This document shows, one piece after another, positions 56,470-63,122 of a stretch of 64,000 nt of DNA. Position 1 is the first letter of the stretch; the number at the start of each line of letters is the position of its first letter. This DNA comes from an uncultured Pelagibacteraceae bacterium (lineage in GTDB: Bacteria > Pseudomonadota > Alphaproteobacteria > Pelagibacterales > Pelagibacteraceae): the NCBI GenBank assembly GCA_902597515.1, contig CACJYB010000003.1, forward strand, positions 1-64,000, given 5' to 3'. Under the pieces are notes generated by a model. It was not told where the DNA came from. It ran no database searches and saw only the letters and a list, made by a program, of their open reading frames with translations. A program made the translations under genes and the position numbers.

Positions 56470-57440
56470 TATTTTCGTTTCAGTTTAGAAACTATTAAGT
56501 CTGACATACTTGACATATTGTTGTACATTTTTTGCAAAGCTTCTCTAGACTCTTCTAATGATTTGAAAATTTCTTTTTTATTTGATGTGATTTCTTTAAT
56601 ATCTGTTGAAACAATATTTTTATAAGCTTCCATTGATTTAGTCATATTGTCAAAAACATCTTGTAAATTTGATATCTCTCTTGCTGGGTTATTTTGTGTT
56701 AATGCAGAATTAAGTGTATTTAAATTTTCATTAAAGCTTTCTGTGGTCTTATTGAGATTTTCTAAAGTTTTATCTAAATCGCTTGTTTTTTTAACCAAAG
56801 TATCTGAAGCAAGATTTATATTTGAGATTACTTTTTTTGAGGATTTAGCAAATTCCTCTGAATTTTCTTTTAGAAAAGTAGTTAATTCAATACTATTTTT
56901 TTCTAAAGACTCGCTAGTTTTTCTACTCATTTCATCTATTAAGTTTTTAAAAGTACTTGTACTCATATCAAGCTGCGTTTTAAGACTTAGAGCTGTATCA
57001 GATAGCATTCTTTCAGACATTTCATTTATGTCCTCTTGTGATGCAGCAAATTGAGACATAAAAACTCTGACAAATATACCAACAACAGTAGTCGTTAGAG
57101 CTATTGCAAACTTTGGAATAATGTCTTCAGCGGTTGGGTCGTCGGATAAATCATAAAGAGCTAAAATTAATGCTGCCAGTGTTAAAATAAAACCCAAATA
57201 ATATACACTGTCACCTAGCTGATCTAGATTTAAAACATTTCTTCCCTTGTTGAATATAAAAATTGCATAAAACAAAACCACAAGGCCAGGTAAAGCCATT
57301 TGTAATAATAATGAATCTTGAAGCCCTCTTACAATTACTATTGATGCAACACCAATTACAGTAAAGATGAAAAAAAAATTTCTTAAATTTCCAGCACTGG
57401 TTCTTCTTAATTTTACAGTTGGTACTTCATTCTTAGCCAT
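56469..57440 (-). CDS. MotA/TolQ/ExbB-like channel protein with long coiled-coil tail
   Basis: A 323-residue protein with four TM helices (about 21-39, 46-64, 79-97 and 108-129) and a cytoplasmic coiled coil (about 135-320). The third and fourth helices carry LGFILTLAALILAL (82-95) and ALTTTVVGIFVRVF (114-127), the pore-helix patterns of the MotA/TolQ/ExbB family. A long helical tail resembles ZorA of Zorya. With the MotB-like protein it could form a proton- or sodium-driven stator. The ATG overlaps the stop of the VWA-like gene by one base. Confidence 0.7.
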   Translation of the reverse strand: MAKNEVPTVKLRRTSAGNLRNFFFIFTVIGVASIVIVRGLQDSLLLQMALPGLVVLFYAIFIFNKGRNVLNLDQLGDSVYYLGFILTLAALILALYDLSDDPTAEDIIPKFAIALTTTVVGIFVRVFMSQFAASQEDINEMSERMLSDTALSLKTQLDMSTSTFKNLIDEMSRKTSESLEKNSIELTTFLKENSEEFAKSSKKVISNINLASDTLVKKTSDLDKTLENLNKTTESFNENLNTLNSALTQNNPAREISNLQDVFDNMTKSMEAYKNIVSTDIKEITSNKKEIFKSLEESREALQKMYNNMSSMSDLIVSKLKRK

Positions 57441-58273
57441 TATGAACCTATCCTAAAAAATTTAATATTATTATTATGTGCATCTATTTCTTGAAAATAT
57501 TTATTCCAAAAGCTCTCAACGTTATCACATTGTCCATTTTCAAATCGTTTATAACAGTATAGCTCCACATCAACATTATCTCTCAAACTAGAATAAACAT
57601 TTTTAAAATATCTAGTATCAGTAAATTTTTTAATATTTATATCTGATGTATTATAAAAAGAGTATTCACTAGTATGATGCATAAAATCTGAAAATATAAC
57701 AAGTTTATGAATATATTTTGGATTTGAATGTTTAAAACTATTAATGCTAACAACATTAATCATTTCAAAAATAGGTGATGTTGGACTGGTTGATCTTTCC
57801 ATTATTTTATCAATTACTGGATTTATTATCTGACTAAAATTTTTTTCCCAATCTTTCATATATTTTTTTACAGTTAAGGTGATTCCTGATTTTTCAAAAT
57901 AACTTAAATTTCTTTCATCTCCTGGATTACAAACAGAAACCTCAGGTTTTATATTTTGTCCCTCAGGGTCATTTTTAATCACATAAATAGATAGACGACT
58001 ATATTGAGGGACATCTATCTTAATTTTATCTAAAAAATTTCTAGCATCAACTTCAACAATAGGTTTATCTTTTACAGTGTCTGTTTGATCAAAAAGAACA
58101 ACATGTTCAGAATAAGGACCTTTAACTGGGCAGCCTTTTGAATTTAATTCTACAGAAGTTATGCTTTTATAAACAAAATAAAATATCACGAGTGCAACGA
58201 TAAAAATTAACACTCCAAAAATTAAGTAACCTTTATTATCTAGAGATTTTTTTTCATCTTCAAAACTTGGCAT
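57440..58273 (-). CDS. Membrane-anchored VWA-like protein
   Basis: A 277-residue protein: a TM anchor (15-36) preceded by basic residues, then a domain that looks like a von Willebrand A fold. VVLFDQTDT (58-66) gives a DxTxT metal site at Asp62, Thr64 and Thr66, and LVIFSDFMHHT (191-201) supplies the later strand and Asp. SPIFEMI (165-171) fits the helix before it. Four Cys (48, 115, 240, 249) suggest two disulfides and a periplasmic domain. It probably senses or binds a partner via metal. It starts 2 bases after the four-TM gene. Confidence 0.55.
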   Translation of the reverse strand: MPSFEDEKKSLDNKGYLIFGVLIFIVALVIFYFVYKSITSVELNSKGCPVKGPYSEHVVLFDQTDTVKDKPIVEVDARNFLDKIKIDVPQYSRLSIYVIKNDPEGQNIKPEVSVCNPGDERNLSYFEKSGITLTVKKYMKDWEKNFSQIINPVIDKIMERSTSPTSPIFEMINVVSINSFKHSNPKYIHKLVIFSDFMHHTSEYSFYNTSDINIKKFTDTRYFKNVYSSLRDNVDVELYCYKRFENGQCDNVESFWNKYFQEIDAHNNNIKFFRIGS

Positions 58274-58275
58274 GA

Positions 58276-59709
58276 TTATCTTTCTAGCTCTTCTGAATGA
58301 AAATCAACAAGGTCCTGGACTTTTTTAGTTGCATCTTCATACTTAGACTCAATATGTTTAACAATTTCTTTTTGATCTTTTTCAATAGTTGAAATTTTAT
58401 TTTTCAATTTAACAACCATTTTAGTTTGATCATTTATATCAACATTTAATTTTCCAGTTTCCTCAAAAATAAATGGTTTTTCGAAATACTTAGGTGGTTT
58501 ATCTGTTCTTGCCCTCTCATTTTCATTTCTATAGTGCATTATAGCTTGTTTACACTCACTATTAATACGTTTGATTTGTATCTCGTATTTCTCTCCAAGT
58601 GTCGAAAATAAATCTATCATTTGATTTATTGATTTATATTTAATTCTCATTTGCTTGTATAATTCTCTTATTTCTCGAATTAAATGATCTTTATGATCTT
58701 TACACTCCATTAAATATTTATAATGTGTGTCTGCATATCTTTTCATCGTATTGTCTTTAAATCTCTCAGCAGCACCAAAACCTGGATAAGGGTCGTCTGA
58801 TTTATAACCACTGCCAACTGCAGAAACTCCAAAAACAATACCAACAACTAATAATGCAAAAGAAATAAAATCTTTTATTTCAAAAGGACTGGCTAGTATG
58901 AATTGTATAACTTCAATAAATGCTATTTCATTATTTACTACAACTAGGTCTCTATAGTGAGCTACAAAAAAATTAACACATAGAAACCACATTAAAATAA
59001 TTAATAAGCTTAAAAATCCAAAAAATTTTACAGTTCCATTAAAATGATTTTTGAAGGGCAAAACAAATCTGCCATATAAAAAACCTATCCAAACATTAAA
59101 AAAGGAAATAATTATAGCAATACCAAATCCTCCCATTATACCTGATCTTGTTACTTCTTTAAGAAATAAGCCATTAATAATACATTCAGCTAGGAACAGG
59201 GCGCTAACAGTAGCATAATAATAAACTAATGAAGGCGGAAAATTAGCTCTTCTATTTAAAGAATGTTTTTTTCTAAACTCATTATATCGATTAGTAGCAT
59301 CTTTTATCTTTTCATTATCAAAATATTTAAAATTTTTAGACTCTTTCTTTTTTTCATTAAACCAATTAGTAGAGTCTTTTTTATAATTATCAATTTTAGC
59401 ATCGACAGTCATTATTCCACTATTGTCGATATTTTGTTTTACGTTATTTGAATATTCAGTTCCAAATTTTTTGCTATTCTGCATTATGCTGTAATAATGG
59501 CCTTTAATTTTTTCTTCAGCTGCACTTAAATTTTTTCTATCAGATCTTGGTAGATTTTTTTCCCCATCTTTTTTAGCTTCCTCGTCTATTTTAAATTTTT
59601 TAATAACTTCATTTAGCTTCTCTAATTTTGGAAAAGTAAATGGTTCTTGAAGTTCAACTTCAGTAGAAAAAAGATTTTTAAATCCTGACCAAATATTCTG
59701 AAATACCAT
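58276..59709 (-). CDS. Four-TM coiled-coil membrane protein with DDPYPGFG motif
   Basis: A 477-residue protein, first gene of the element B unit and not recognised. The N-terminal 150 residues are charged and helical; TM helices lie near 160-183, 190-213, 226-250 and 279-300; GYKSDDPYPGFG (301-312) follows the last; and residues 313-477 form long helices or coiled coil (YKQMRIKYKSINQMIDLF, and a C-terminal stretch ending HSEELER). Both ends are probably cytoplasmic. It could be the sensor or scaffold of the machine formed with the VWA, MotA-like and MotB-like proteins. Confidence 0.6.
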   Translation of the reverse strand: MVFQNIWSGFKNLFSTEVELQEPFTFPKLEKLNEVIKKFKIDEEAKKDGEKNLPRSDRKNLSAAEEKIKGHYYSIMQNSKKFGTEYSNNVKQNIDNSGIMTVDAKIDNYKKDSTNWFNEKKKESKNFKYFDNEKIKDATNRYNEFRKKHSLNRRANFPPSLVYYYATVSALFLAECIINGLFLKEVTRSGIMGGFGIAIIISFFNVWIGFLYGRFVLPFKNHFNGTVKFFGFLSLLIILMWFLCVNFFVAHYRDLVVVNNEIAFIEVIQFILASPFEIKDFISFALLVVGIVFGVSAVGSGYKSDDPYPGFGAAERFKDNTMKRYADTHYKYLMECKDHKDHLIREIRELYKQMRIKYKSINQMIDLFSTLGEKYEIQIKRINSECKQAIMHYRNENERARTDKPPKYFEKPFIFEETGKLNVDINDQTKMVVKLKNKISTIEKDQKEIVKHIESKYEDATKKVQDLVDFHSEELER

Positions 59710-59752
59710 ATATAATAATATGATTTACTGAGATAAATTTGAAGAAAAATGT

Positions 59753-59772
59753 GAAGTGAATTTGAAGTGAAT
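59753..59772 (+). repeat. Element B right-end repeat
   Basis: Identical over 20 bases and in the same orientation to 52355-52374. It lies 75 bases before attachment copy 3 and 43 bases upstream of the first gene of the element B unit, so it may also overlap its promoter and affect transcription. Confidence 0.55.
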
Positions 59773-59847
59773 TTTAAAAGCCTGAATAGACAGGACGCAA
59801 TTAGTTAAGTATTATCAATGTTAATGAAAGAAAAAATAATTAAGTTT

Positions 59848-59897
59848 ATTGATTTGTAATCAATAGGTCCGCGGTTCGAATCCGTGCCGGGGCACCA
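59848..59897 (+). repeat. Attachment-site copy 3 (tRNA-Thr 3' fragment)
   Basis: 50 bases matching 51125-51174 with one mismatch (GTGCCGGGGC in place of GTGCGGGGGC). It is the distal boundary of element B. The next 12 bases (TCACTCAATAAA) also match those after the intact tRNA, which copy 2 does not show. Confidence 0.9.
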
Positions 59898-59937
59898 TCA
59901 CTCAATAAAATCAACATTAATAATTTTTGCTAAATCT
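59898..59937 (+). repeat. Flank similar to the left end of element A
   Basis: Starting with TCACTCAATAAA, this stretch aligns with 51175-51215 directly downstream of tRNA-Thr, with a few substitutions and small gaps (for example ATTTTTGCTAAA against ATTTTTACTAAA). It suggests that copy 3 is also the left end of a further, related element. Confidence 0.5.
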
Positions 59938-59953
59938 GAAAAGTTTTAAATAT

Positions 59954-59982
59954 TGTGTCGAGGATCTATCGAACTAGTGTCG
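59954..59982 (+). repeat. Third 11-base-period array, beyond attachment copy 3
   Basis: Three 7-base words spaced by 4 bases: TGTGTCG (59954-59960), TCTATCG (59965-59971) and AGTGTCG (59976-59982). It is 56 bases right of copy 3, comparable to the position of the element A left arm (66 bases right of copy 1), and resembles the TGTGCCA words there. Possibly the left arm of a third, eroded element. Confidence 0.35.
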
Positions 59983-60011
59983 TTATAAAGTAGTTATTTA
60001 ATTTATATGTC

Positions 60012-60137
60012 TTAAAATCCACCTCTCCAATTATCTTTATCTTCAAACTGTTCTTTTTCTTTTTTGGATGTAGGTCTAAATAAAAAATAAACTGTTAGAG
60101 CGACAGTTAATAAAATTATAATATTCTCAAGTGTCAT
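60012..60137 (-). CDS. Very small single-TM protein
   Basis: A 41-residue protein: a TM helix (about 4-20, ENIIILLTVALTVYFLF) followed by a charged tail with KKEKEQFEDKDNW and ending RGGF. The clean split into a membrane helix and a hydrophilic tail supports a real small gene. It lies beyond the last attachment copy, so it is either chromosomal or left from an older element. No function can be assigned. Confidence 0.45.
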   Translation of the reverse strand: MTLENIIILLTVALTVYFLFRPTSKKEKEQFEDKDNWRGGF

Positions 60138-60177
60138 AAACCAAAAACCATGATATCTAAAAGTTTTTTCGTTTGAT

Positions 60178-60315
60178 CTACCAAGCTGTTAATTTCCAGC
60201 ATTCGTTGGCATCTTCAATACGAACGTAACAACCAAGAAAAGACATAATTTTAAATGCACAAAAACCTCCAACTAAAATAATGACTACGAGCATTACTGG
60301 ATTTATTTTTTTCAC
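60178..60315 (-). CDS. Small single-TM protein downstream of nadK
   Basis: A 45-residue protein, starting with GTG (60315), 3 bases after the nadK stop. The TM helix is about residues 6-27 (PVMLVVIILVGGFCAFKIMSFL), followed by CYVRIEDANECWKLTAW. An internal ATG at codon 8 is an alternative start. Tight placement after nadK suggests co-transcription. Unknown function. Confidence 0.45.
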   Translation of the reverse strand: MKKINPVMLVVIILVGGFCAFKIMSFLGCYVRIEDANECWKLTAW

Positions 60316-60318
60316 TTA

Positions 60319-61089
60319 CTAACTAGTCTCTCTTCTTATTTGTTCAATTTTAATCTTTTTTTGTAGACTTCTATTTTTATCATAAAGAAGATTAAACTTT
60401 ATTTTGTTATTAGTTTTTACTGTAATTGATTTGGCATTTCTTACTTCTAAATTATCAGCAACTGCACTAATAGGTCTCTTAGTTGGGTTTAAATTAGTTA
60501 TAACTATTTTTGTTTTATCATTAACTATTCTACCCTTCCATCTTCTTGGTCTAAATGCACTTATTGGTGATATTGATAATTTTTTTGAATGAAGACTTAA
60601 GATGGGCCCATGGACTGAAAGATTATAGGCTGTGCTTCCTGCAGGCGTTGATACTAATACACCATCTGAAACTAATTTTTTAATTATTTGTCTTGAACCT
60701 TGCTTAATTGACAATGAAGCAGCTTGTCTACTTTGTCTAAGAACAGACACTTCATTAATTGCTATAGATTTTCTAATTTGATTATTTCTAGTTTTAACTA
60801 CCATTTCTAGAGGAGAAATTGTAACCAAGTTTGATTTTGATAAATTTTTAATAATATCTTTAGATGAAAATTTATTCATAAGAAATCCATAATTTCCAGA
60901 ATTGATCCCATAAAAATGTTTGTTAGAATTTTTATTCTTTTTAAGCGTTTGAAGCATAAAGCCATCACCACCAATAACAATAATCAGATTTTCTTTTTTA
61001 AAATTATTAGACTTAATTTTTTTTATTAATAAATTTTTAAACTTAAAAGATTTCTTATTTTTATCTGAAATAATGTGAAGTTTGCTCAT
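60319..61089 (-). CDS. nadK: NAD kinase
   Basis: A 256-residue NAD kinase that makes NADP. IVIGGDGFMLQTLKK contains the GGDG site, HFYGINSGNYGFLMN is the next NxGxxGFL segment, and VSDGVLVSTPAGSTAYNLSVHGPIL is the substrate-binding signature. The protein is somewhat shorter than E. coli NadK, as in alphaproteobacteria. Its ATG lies 4 bases after the 3' end of tRNA-Leu, so the mRNA probably begins with processing of that tRNA and would be nearly leaderless (inference). Confidence 0.95.
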   Translation of the reverse strand: MSKLHIISDKNKKSFKFKNLLIKKIKSNNFKKENLIIVIGGDGFMLQTLKKNKNSNKHFYGINSGNYGFLMNKFSSKDIIKNLSKSNLVTISPLEMVVKTRNNQIRKSIAINEVSVLRQSRQAASLSIKQGSRQIIKKLVSDGVLVSTPAGSTAYNLSVHGPILSLHSKKLSISPISAFRPRRWKGRIVNDKTKIVITNLNPTKRPISAVADNLEVRNAKSITVKTNNKIKFNLLYDKNRSLQKKIKIEQIRRETS

Positions 61090-61093
61090 TTAG

Positions 61094-61179
61094 TGGTGCC
61101 CTCGGCCAGACTCGAACTGGCACTCCGCAAGCGGCAAGGATTTTAAGTCCTTTGTGTCTACCAATTTCACCACGAGGGC
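61094..61179 (-). tRNA. trnL: tRNA-Leu (TAA anticodon)
   Basis: 86 bases with a long variable arm: acceptor GCCCTCG pairs with CGAGGGC, the anticodon loop has TAA within ACTTAAAAT, and CCA is encoded. It lies 4 bases upstream of the nadK start, same strand. Confidence 0.97.
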
Positions 61180-61249
61180 ATTAATGAATTTCATGAGTGT
61201 TTATGCTAATATTTATAATTGAACAAGTCTAATAATTAAATTTTTTTTA

Positions 61250-61654
61250 TCAAGACCCCTGTAATCCTTTCTTAAGATATTTTTCATTTAATTTACAATC
61301 TCTATATCCTCTTCTAACTACGTTTAGATATCTCTCAGTTGGAAATTTAAATGGTGATTTTTTTACCATTGTATAAGTCATCACTTTTTTTCCATAATAA
61401 TAAAAGTAGTGTTTTTTATAAAGAGTTGGAAAATCTTCATATACATCTAATTTTTTTTCATCACTTTTAGAAATTTCAAATAATGCGCCTGGAACAATAG
61501 AGTTTTTTTTAGGCTCTATATCTGCGGCTCTATATTTGCTTCTAAATGTTAATCGAAAATCTTTTAAATTTATTTTTTTTAAAAAAATACTATCTTTACA
61601 TCTACGCTTCATTTGAAAATGATGAAGATTACTTCCATAGGCAAAATAAAGCAT
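61250..61654 (-). CDS. Gamma-glutamylcyclotransferase-like (AIG2/GGCT fold) protein
   Basis: A 134-residue protein of the GGCT fold. The hallmark YFAYGSNLHHFQM is at the N-terminus, and KKLDVYEDFPTLYKKHY supplies the catalytic Glu (in DVYEDFP). VPGALFEIS is the usual strand. It would turn gamma-glutamyl-amino acids or related amines to 5-oxoproline; the substrate is unknown. Its ATG overlaps the stop of the CinA-like gene by one base. Confidence 0.85.
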   Translation of the reverse strand: MLYFAYGSNLHHFQMKRRCKDSIFLKKINLKDFRLTFRSKYRAADIEPKKNSIVPGALFEISKSDEKKLDVYEDFPTLYKKHYFYYYGKKVMTYTMVKKSPFKFPTERYLNVVRRGYRDCKLNEKYLKKGLQGS

Positions 61655-62403
61655 TATCTATCAACTACCTTAATTTTTTTCTCATTTACAAATTTTAAAA
61701 TTTGAGAATTGCAATTATCAATTTTATTTTGATCCTCAGATCTAATTACAATTGAAACTCCTAATTTTCCTGCATGAAAAAATGGGTAGCTACCAATTTC
61801 AACATCTTTATTATCATTTTGTACTTTAGTTAAAGAGTTTGCTATTTCACTTTCTACTGTTTTTAAACTTATTGTAAGACTTTTAATTGGTTCTCCACCA
61901 ACAATTTTATTTGTTAAACCACCTAACATAGATTTCAAAATAGAAGGAACGCCAGGTAAAGAAAAAACATTTTTAACATTAAATCCTGGTGCACCACTTG
62001 TTGGATTTAAAATTAATTTTGCATTCTCTGGCATCCATGCCATTTTTTGTCTCCCATCATTAAATTCACCTGGTTGATAATATTTTTCTAAAATCTTAAA
62101 AGCTTCCTTGTGAACTTCGTATTTTATTCCAAAAGCCTTTGATACTGACTGAGCTGTAATATCATCATGTGTTGGACCAATACCACCAGTTGTAAAAACA
62201 TAGTCATATGAGGATCTAAGTAAATTTAAAGTATCAACAATAGTCTCCTCTACATCGGGAATTACTCTGACTTCTGCAACATTAACACCAATTGAATTTA
62301 GCCAAATAGCCAAAGTTGAGGTATTTGTGTCTTGAGTTCTGCCAGATAAAATTTCATTACCTATAATTAAAATTGATGCATTAACTTTTGCTTTTTTATC
62401 CAT
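61654..62403 (-). CDS. CinA-family molybdopterin-binding-domain protein
   Basis: A 249-residue protein with the MoCF-biosynthesis (MoaB/Mog) fold found at the CinA N-terminus: ILIIGNEILSGRTQDTNTSTLAIWLNSIG, DYVFTTGGIGPTHDDITAQSVSKAFG and GAPGFNVKNVFSLPGVP. The C-terminal nicotinamide-mononucleotide deamidase domain of full CinA is absent, as in many alphaproteobacteria. It may act as an ADP-ribose/COG1058-type pyrophosphatase. It is divergent from sfsA, with starts 20 bases apart. Confidence 0.88.
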   Translation of the reverse strand: MDKKAKVNASILIIGNEILSGRTQDTNTSTLAIWLNSIGVNVAEVRVIPDVEETIVDTLNLLRSSYDYVFTTGGIGPTHDDITAQSVSKAFGIKYEVHKEAFKILEKYYQPGEFNDGRQKMAWMPENAKLILNPTSGAPGFNVKNVFSLPGVPSILKSMLGGLTNKIVGGEPIKSLTISLKTVESEIANSLTKVQNDNKDVEIGSYPFFHAGKLGVSIVIRSEDQNKIDNCNSQILKFVNEKKIKVVDR

Positions 62404-62423
62404 ATGAAATATATAATTTAGTA

Positions 62424-63122
62424 ATGGAATTTACCAAGTCTTTAGTAAAAGGCAAACTAATCAAACGATATAAAAGATTTTTTACTGACATAAAACTGGG
62501 TAAGGAAATTGTCACAGCTCATTGTCCTAACACGGGATCAATGAAAGGATTATTGGATGAAGGAAATGAAGTTTATTTACTTCCTAATAACGATCCAAAA
62601 CGAAAGCTTAAATATGGATTAGAAATTATTAAATCTAGAAAAAATTTAGTTGGGGTAAATACCCATATGGCAAATAGAATAGTTGAGCATGGGCTTAACG
62701 AAAATCTTATAAATGAACTTAAAAATAATGAATCTATAAAACCTGAGGTTTTTTTTAATAAAGAAACAAGATTTGATTTTTTGTTAGAAAAAAAAGGTCA
62801 AAAAATGTTTGTTGAGGTTAAAAATGTTACTTTATTTAGAAATAAAGATACTGCTGAATTTCCAGATGCGCCAACAGAAAGAGGAATTAAGCATTTATTA
62901 ACCCTTATTGATGCCATAAAAAAAAGTTATAAAACATACTTAATATTTTTAGTTCAAATTCAAAATATGAAATATTTTAAAATAGCTAAAGATATAGACG
63001 AAGAATATTATAAGAATTATTTAATTGCTAAAAAAGCTGGTGTAAATTTTTTAGCTTATAGATGTGATATAAGTTCTAAAAGAATTTTTATAGATAAAAA
63101 ATTAAAAATTGTAGATGACTGA
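62424..63122 (+). CDS. sfsA: SfsA family protein (sugar fermentation stimulation protein homologue)
   Basis: A 232-residue SfsA. KGKLIKRYKRFFTDIKLG, VTAHCPNTGSMKGLLDEGNEVYL, ETRFDFLLE and VEVKNVTLFRNKDTAEFPDAPTERGIKHLLTL are strong family motifs; the last resembles a PD-(D/E)xK nuclease core with E-V-K. Function is unclear; DNA binding is reported in E. coli. I choose the ATG at 62424; 62388 would add 12 residues overlapping the divergent gene. The stop overlaps map by 8 bases. Confidence 0.92.
   Translation: MEFTKSLVKGKLIKRYKRFFTDIKLGKEIVTAHCPNTGSMKGLLDEGNEVYLLPNNDPKRKLKYGLEIIKSRKNLVGVNTHMANRIVEHGLNENLINELKNNESIKPEVFFNKETRFDFLLEKKGQKMFVEVKNVTLFRNKDTAEFPDAPTERGIKHLLTLIDAIKKSYKTYLIFLVQIQNMKYFKIAKDIDEEYYKNYLIAKKAGVNFLAYRCDISSKRIFIDKKLKIVDD

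Larger units (their letters stand above)
52252..59897 (-). mobile_element. Element B: 7.6-kb tRNA-Thr insert carrying a candidate stator/nuclease system
   Basis: The segment between attachment copies 2 and 3. All 12 genes are on the minus strand in one tightly packed unit. An identical 20-base word lies just inside both ends (52355-52374 and 59753-59772). Nothing resembles an integrase, transposase, replication or packaging gene, so the element looks non-autonomous or domesticated. Gene density, overlaps and AT content resemble the host. The cargo is dominated by membrane, secreted and nuclease-like proteins, the pattern of a defence island. Confidence 0.7.
59710..60011. other. 302-base gene-free stretch at the right end of element B
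   Basis: It holds, in order: the presumed promoter region of the element B unit (no clear -35/-10 seen), the right-end 20-base repeat (59753-59772), attachment copy 3 (59848-59897), a flank similar to that after tRNA-Thr (59898-59937) and an 11-base-period array (59954-59982). I see no coding sequence in it. Confidence 0.7.

Noticed and set aside
55627-59709. Classification of the island operon as a standard Zorya system
   Set aside because: MotA-like and MotB-like subunits are present, but I see no OmpA domain, no SNF2-type helicase and no HNH effector, and there is an extra VWA-like and four-TM protein. It is better treated as a different or new system until profile searches are done.
59848-59897. 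Third tRNA-Thr gene
   Set aside because: It lacks the 5' half and has a mismatch in the acceptor side; it is a boundary repeat.
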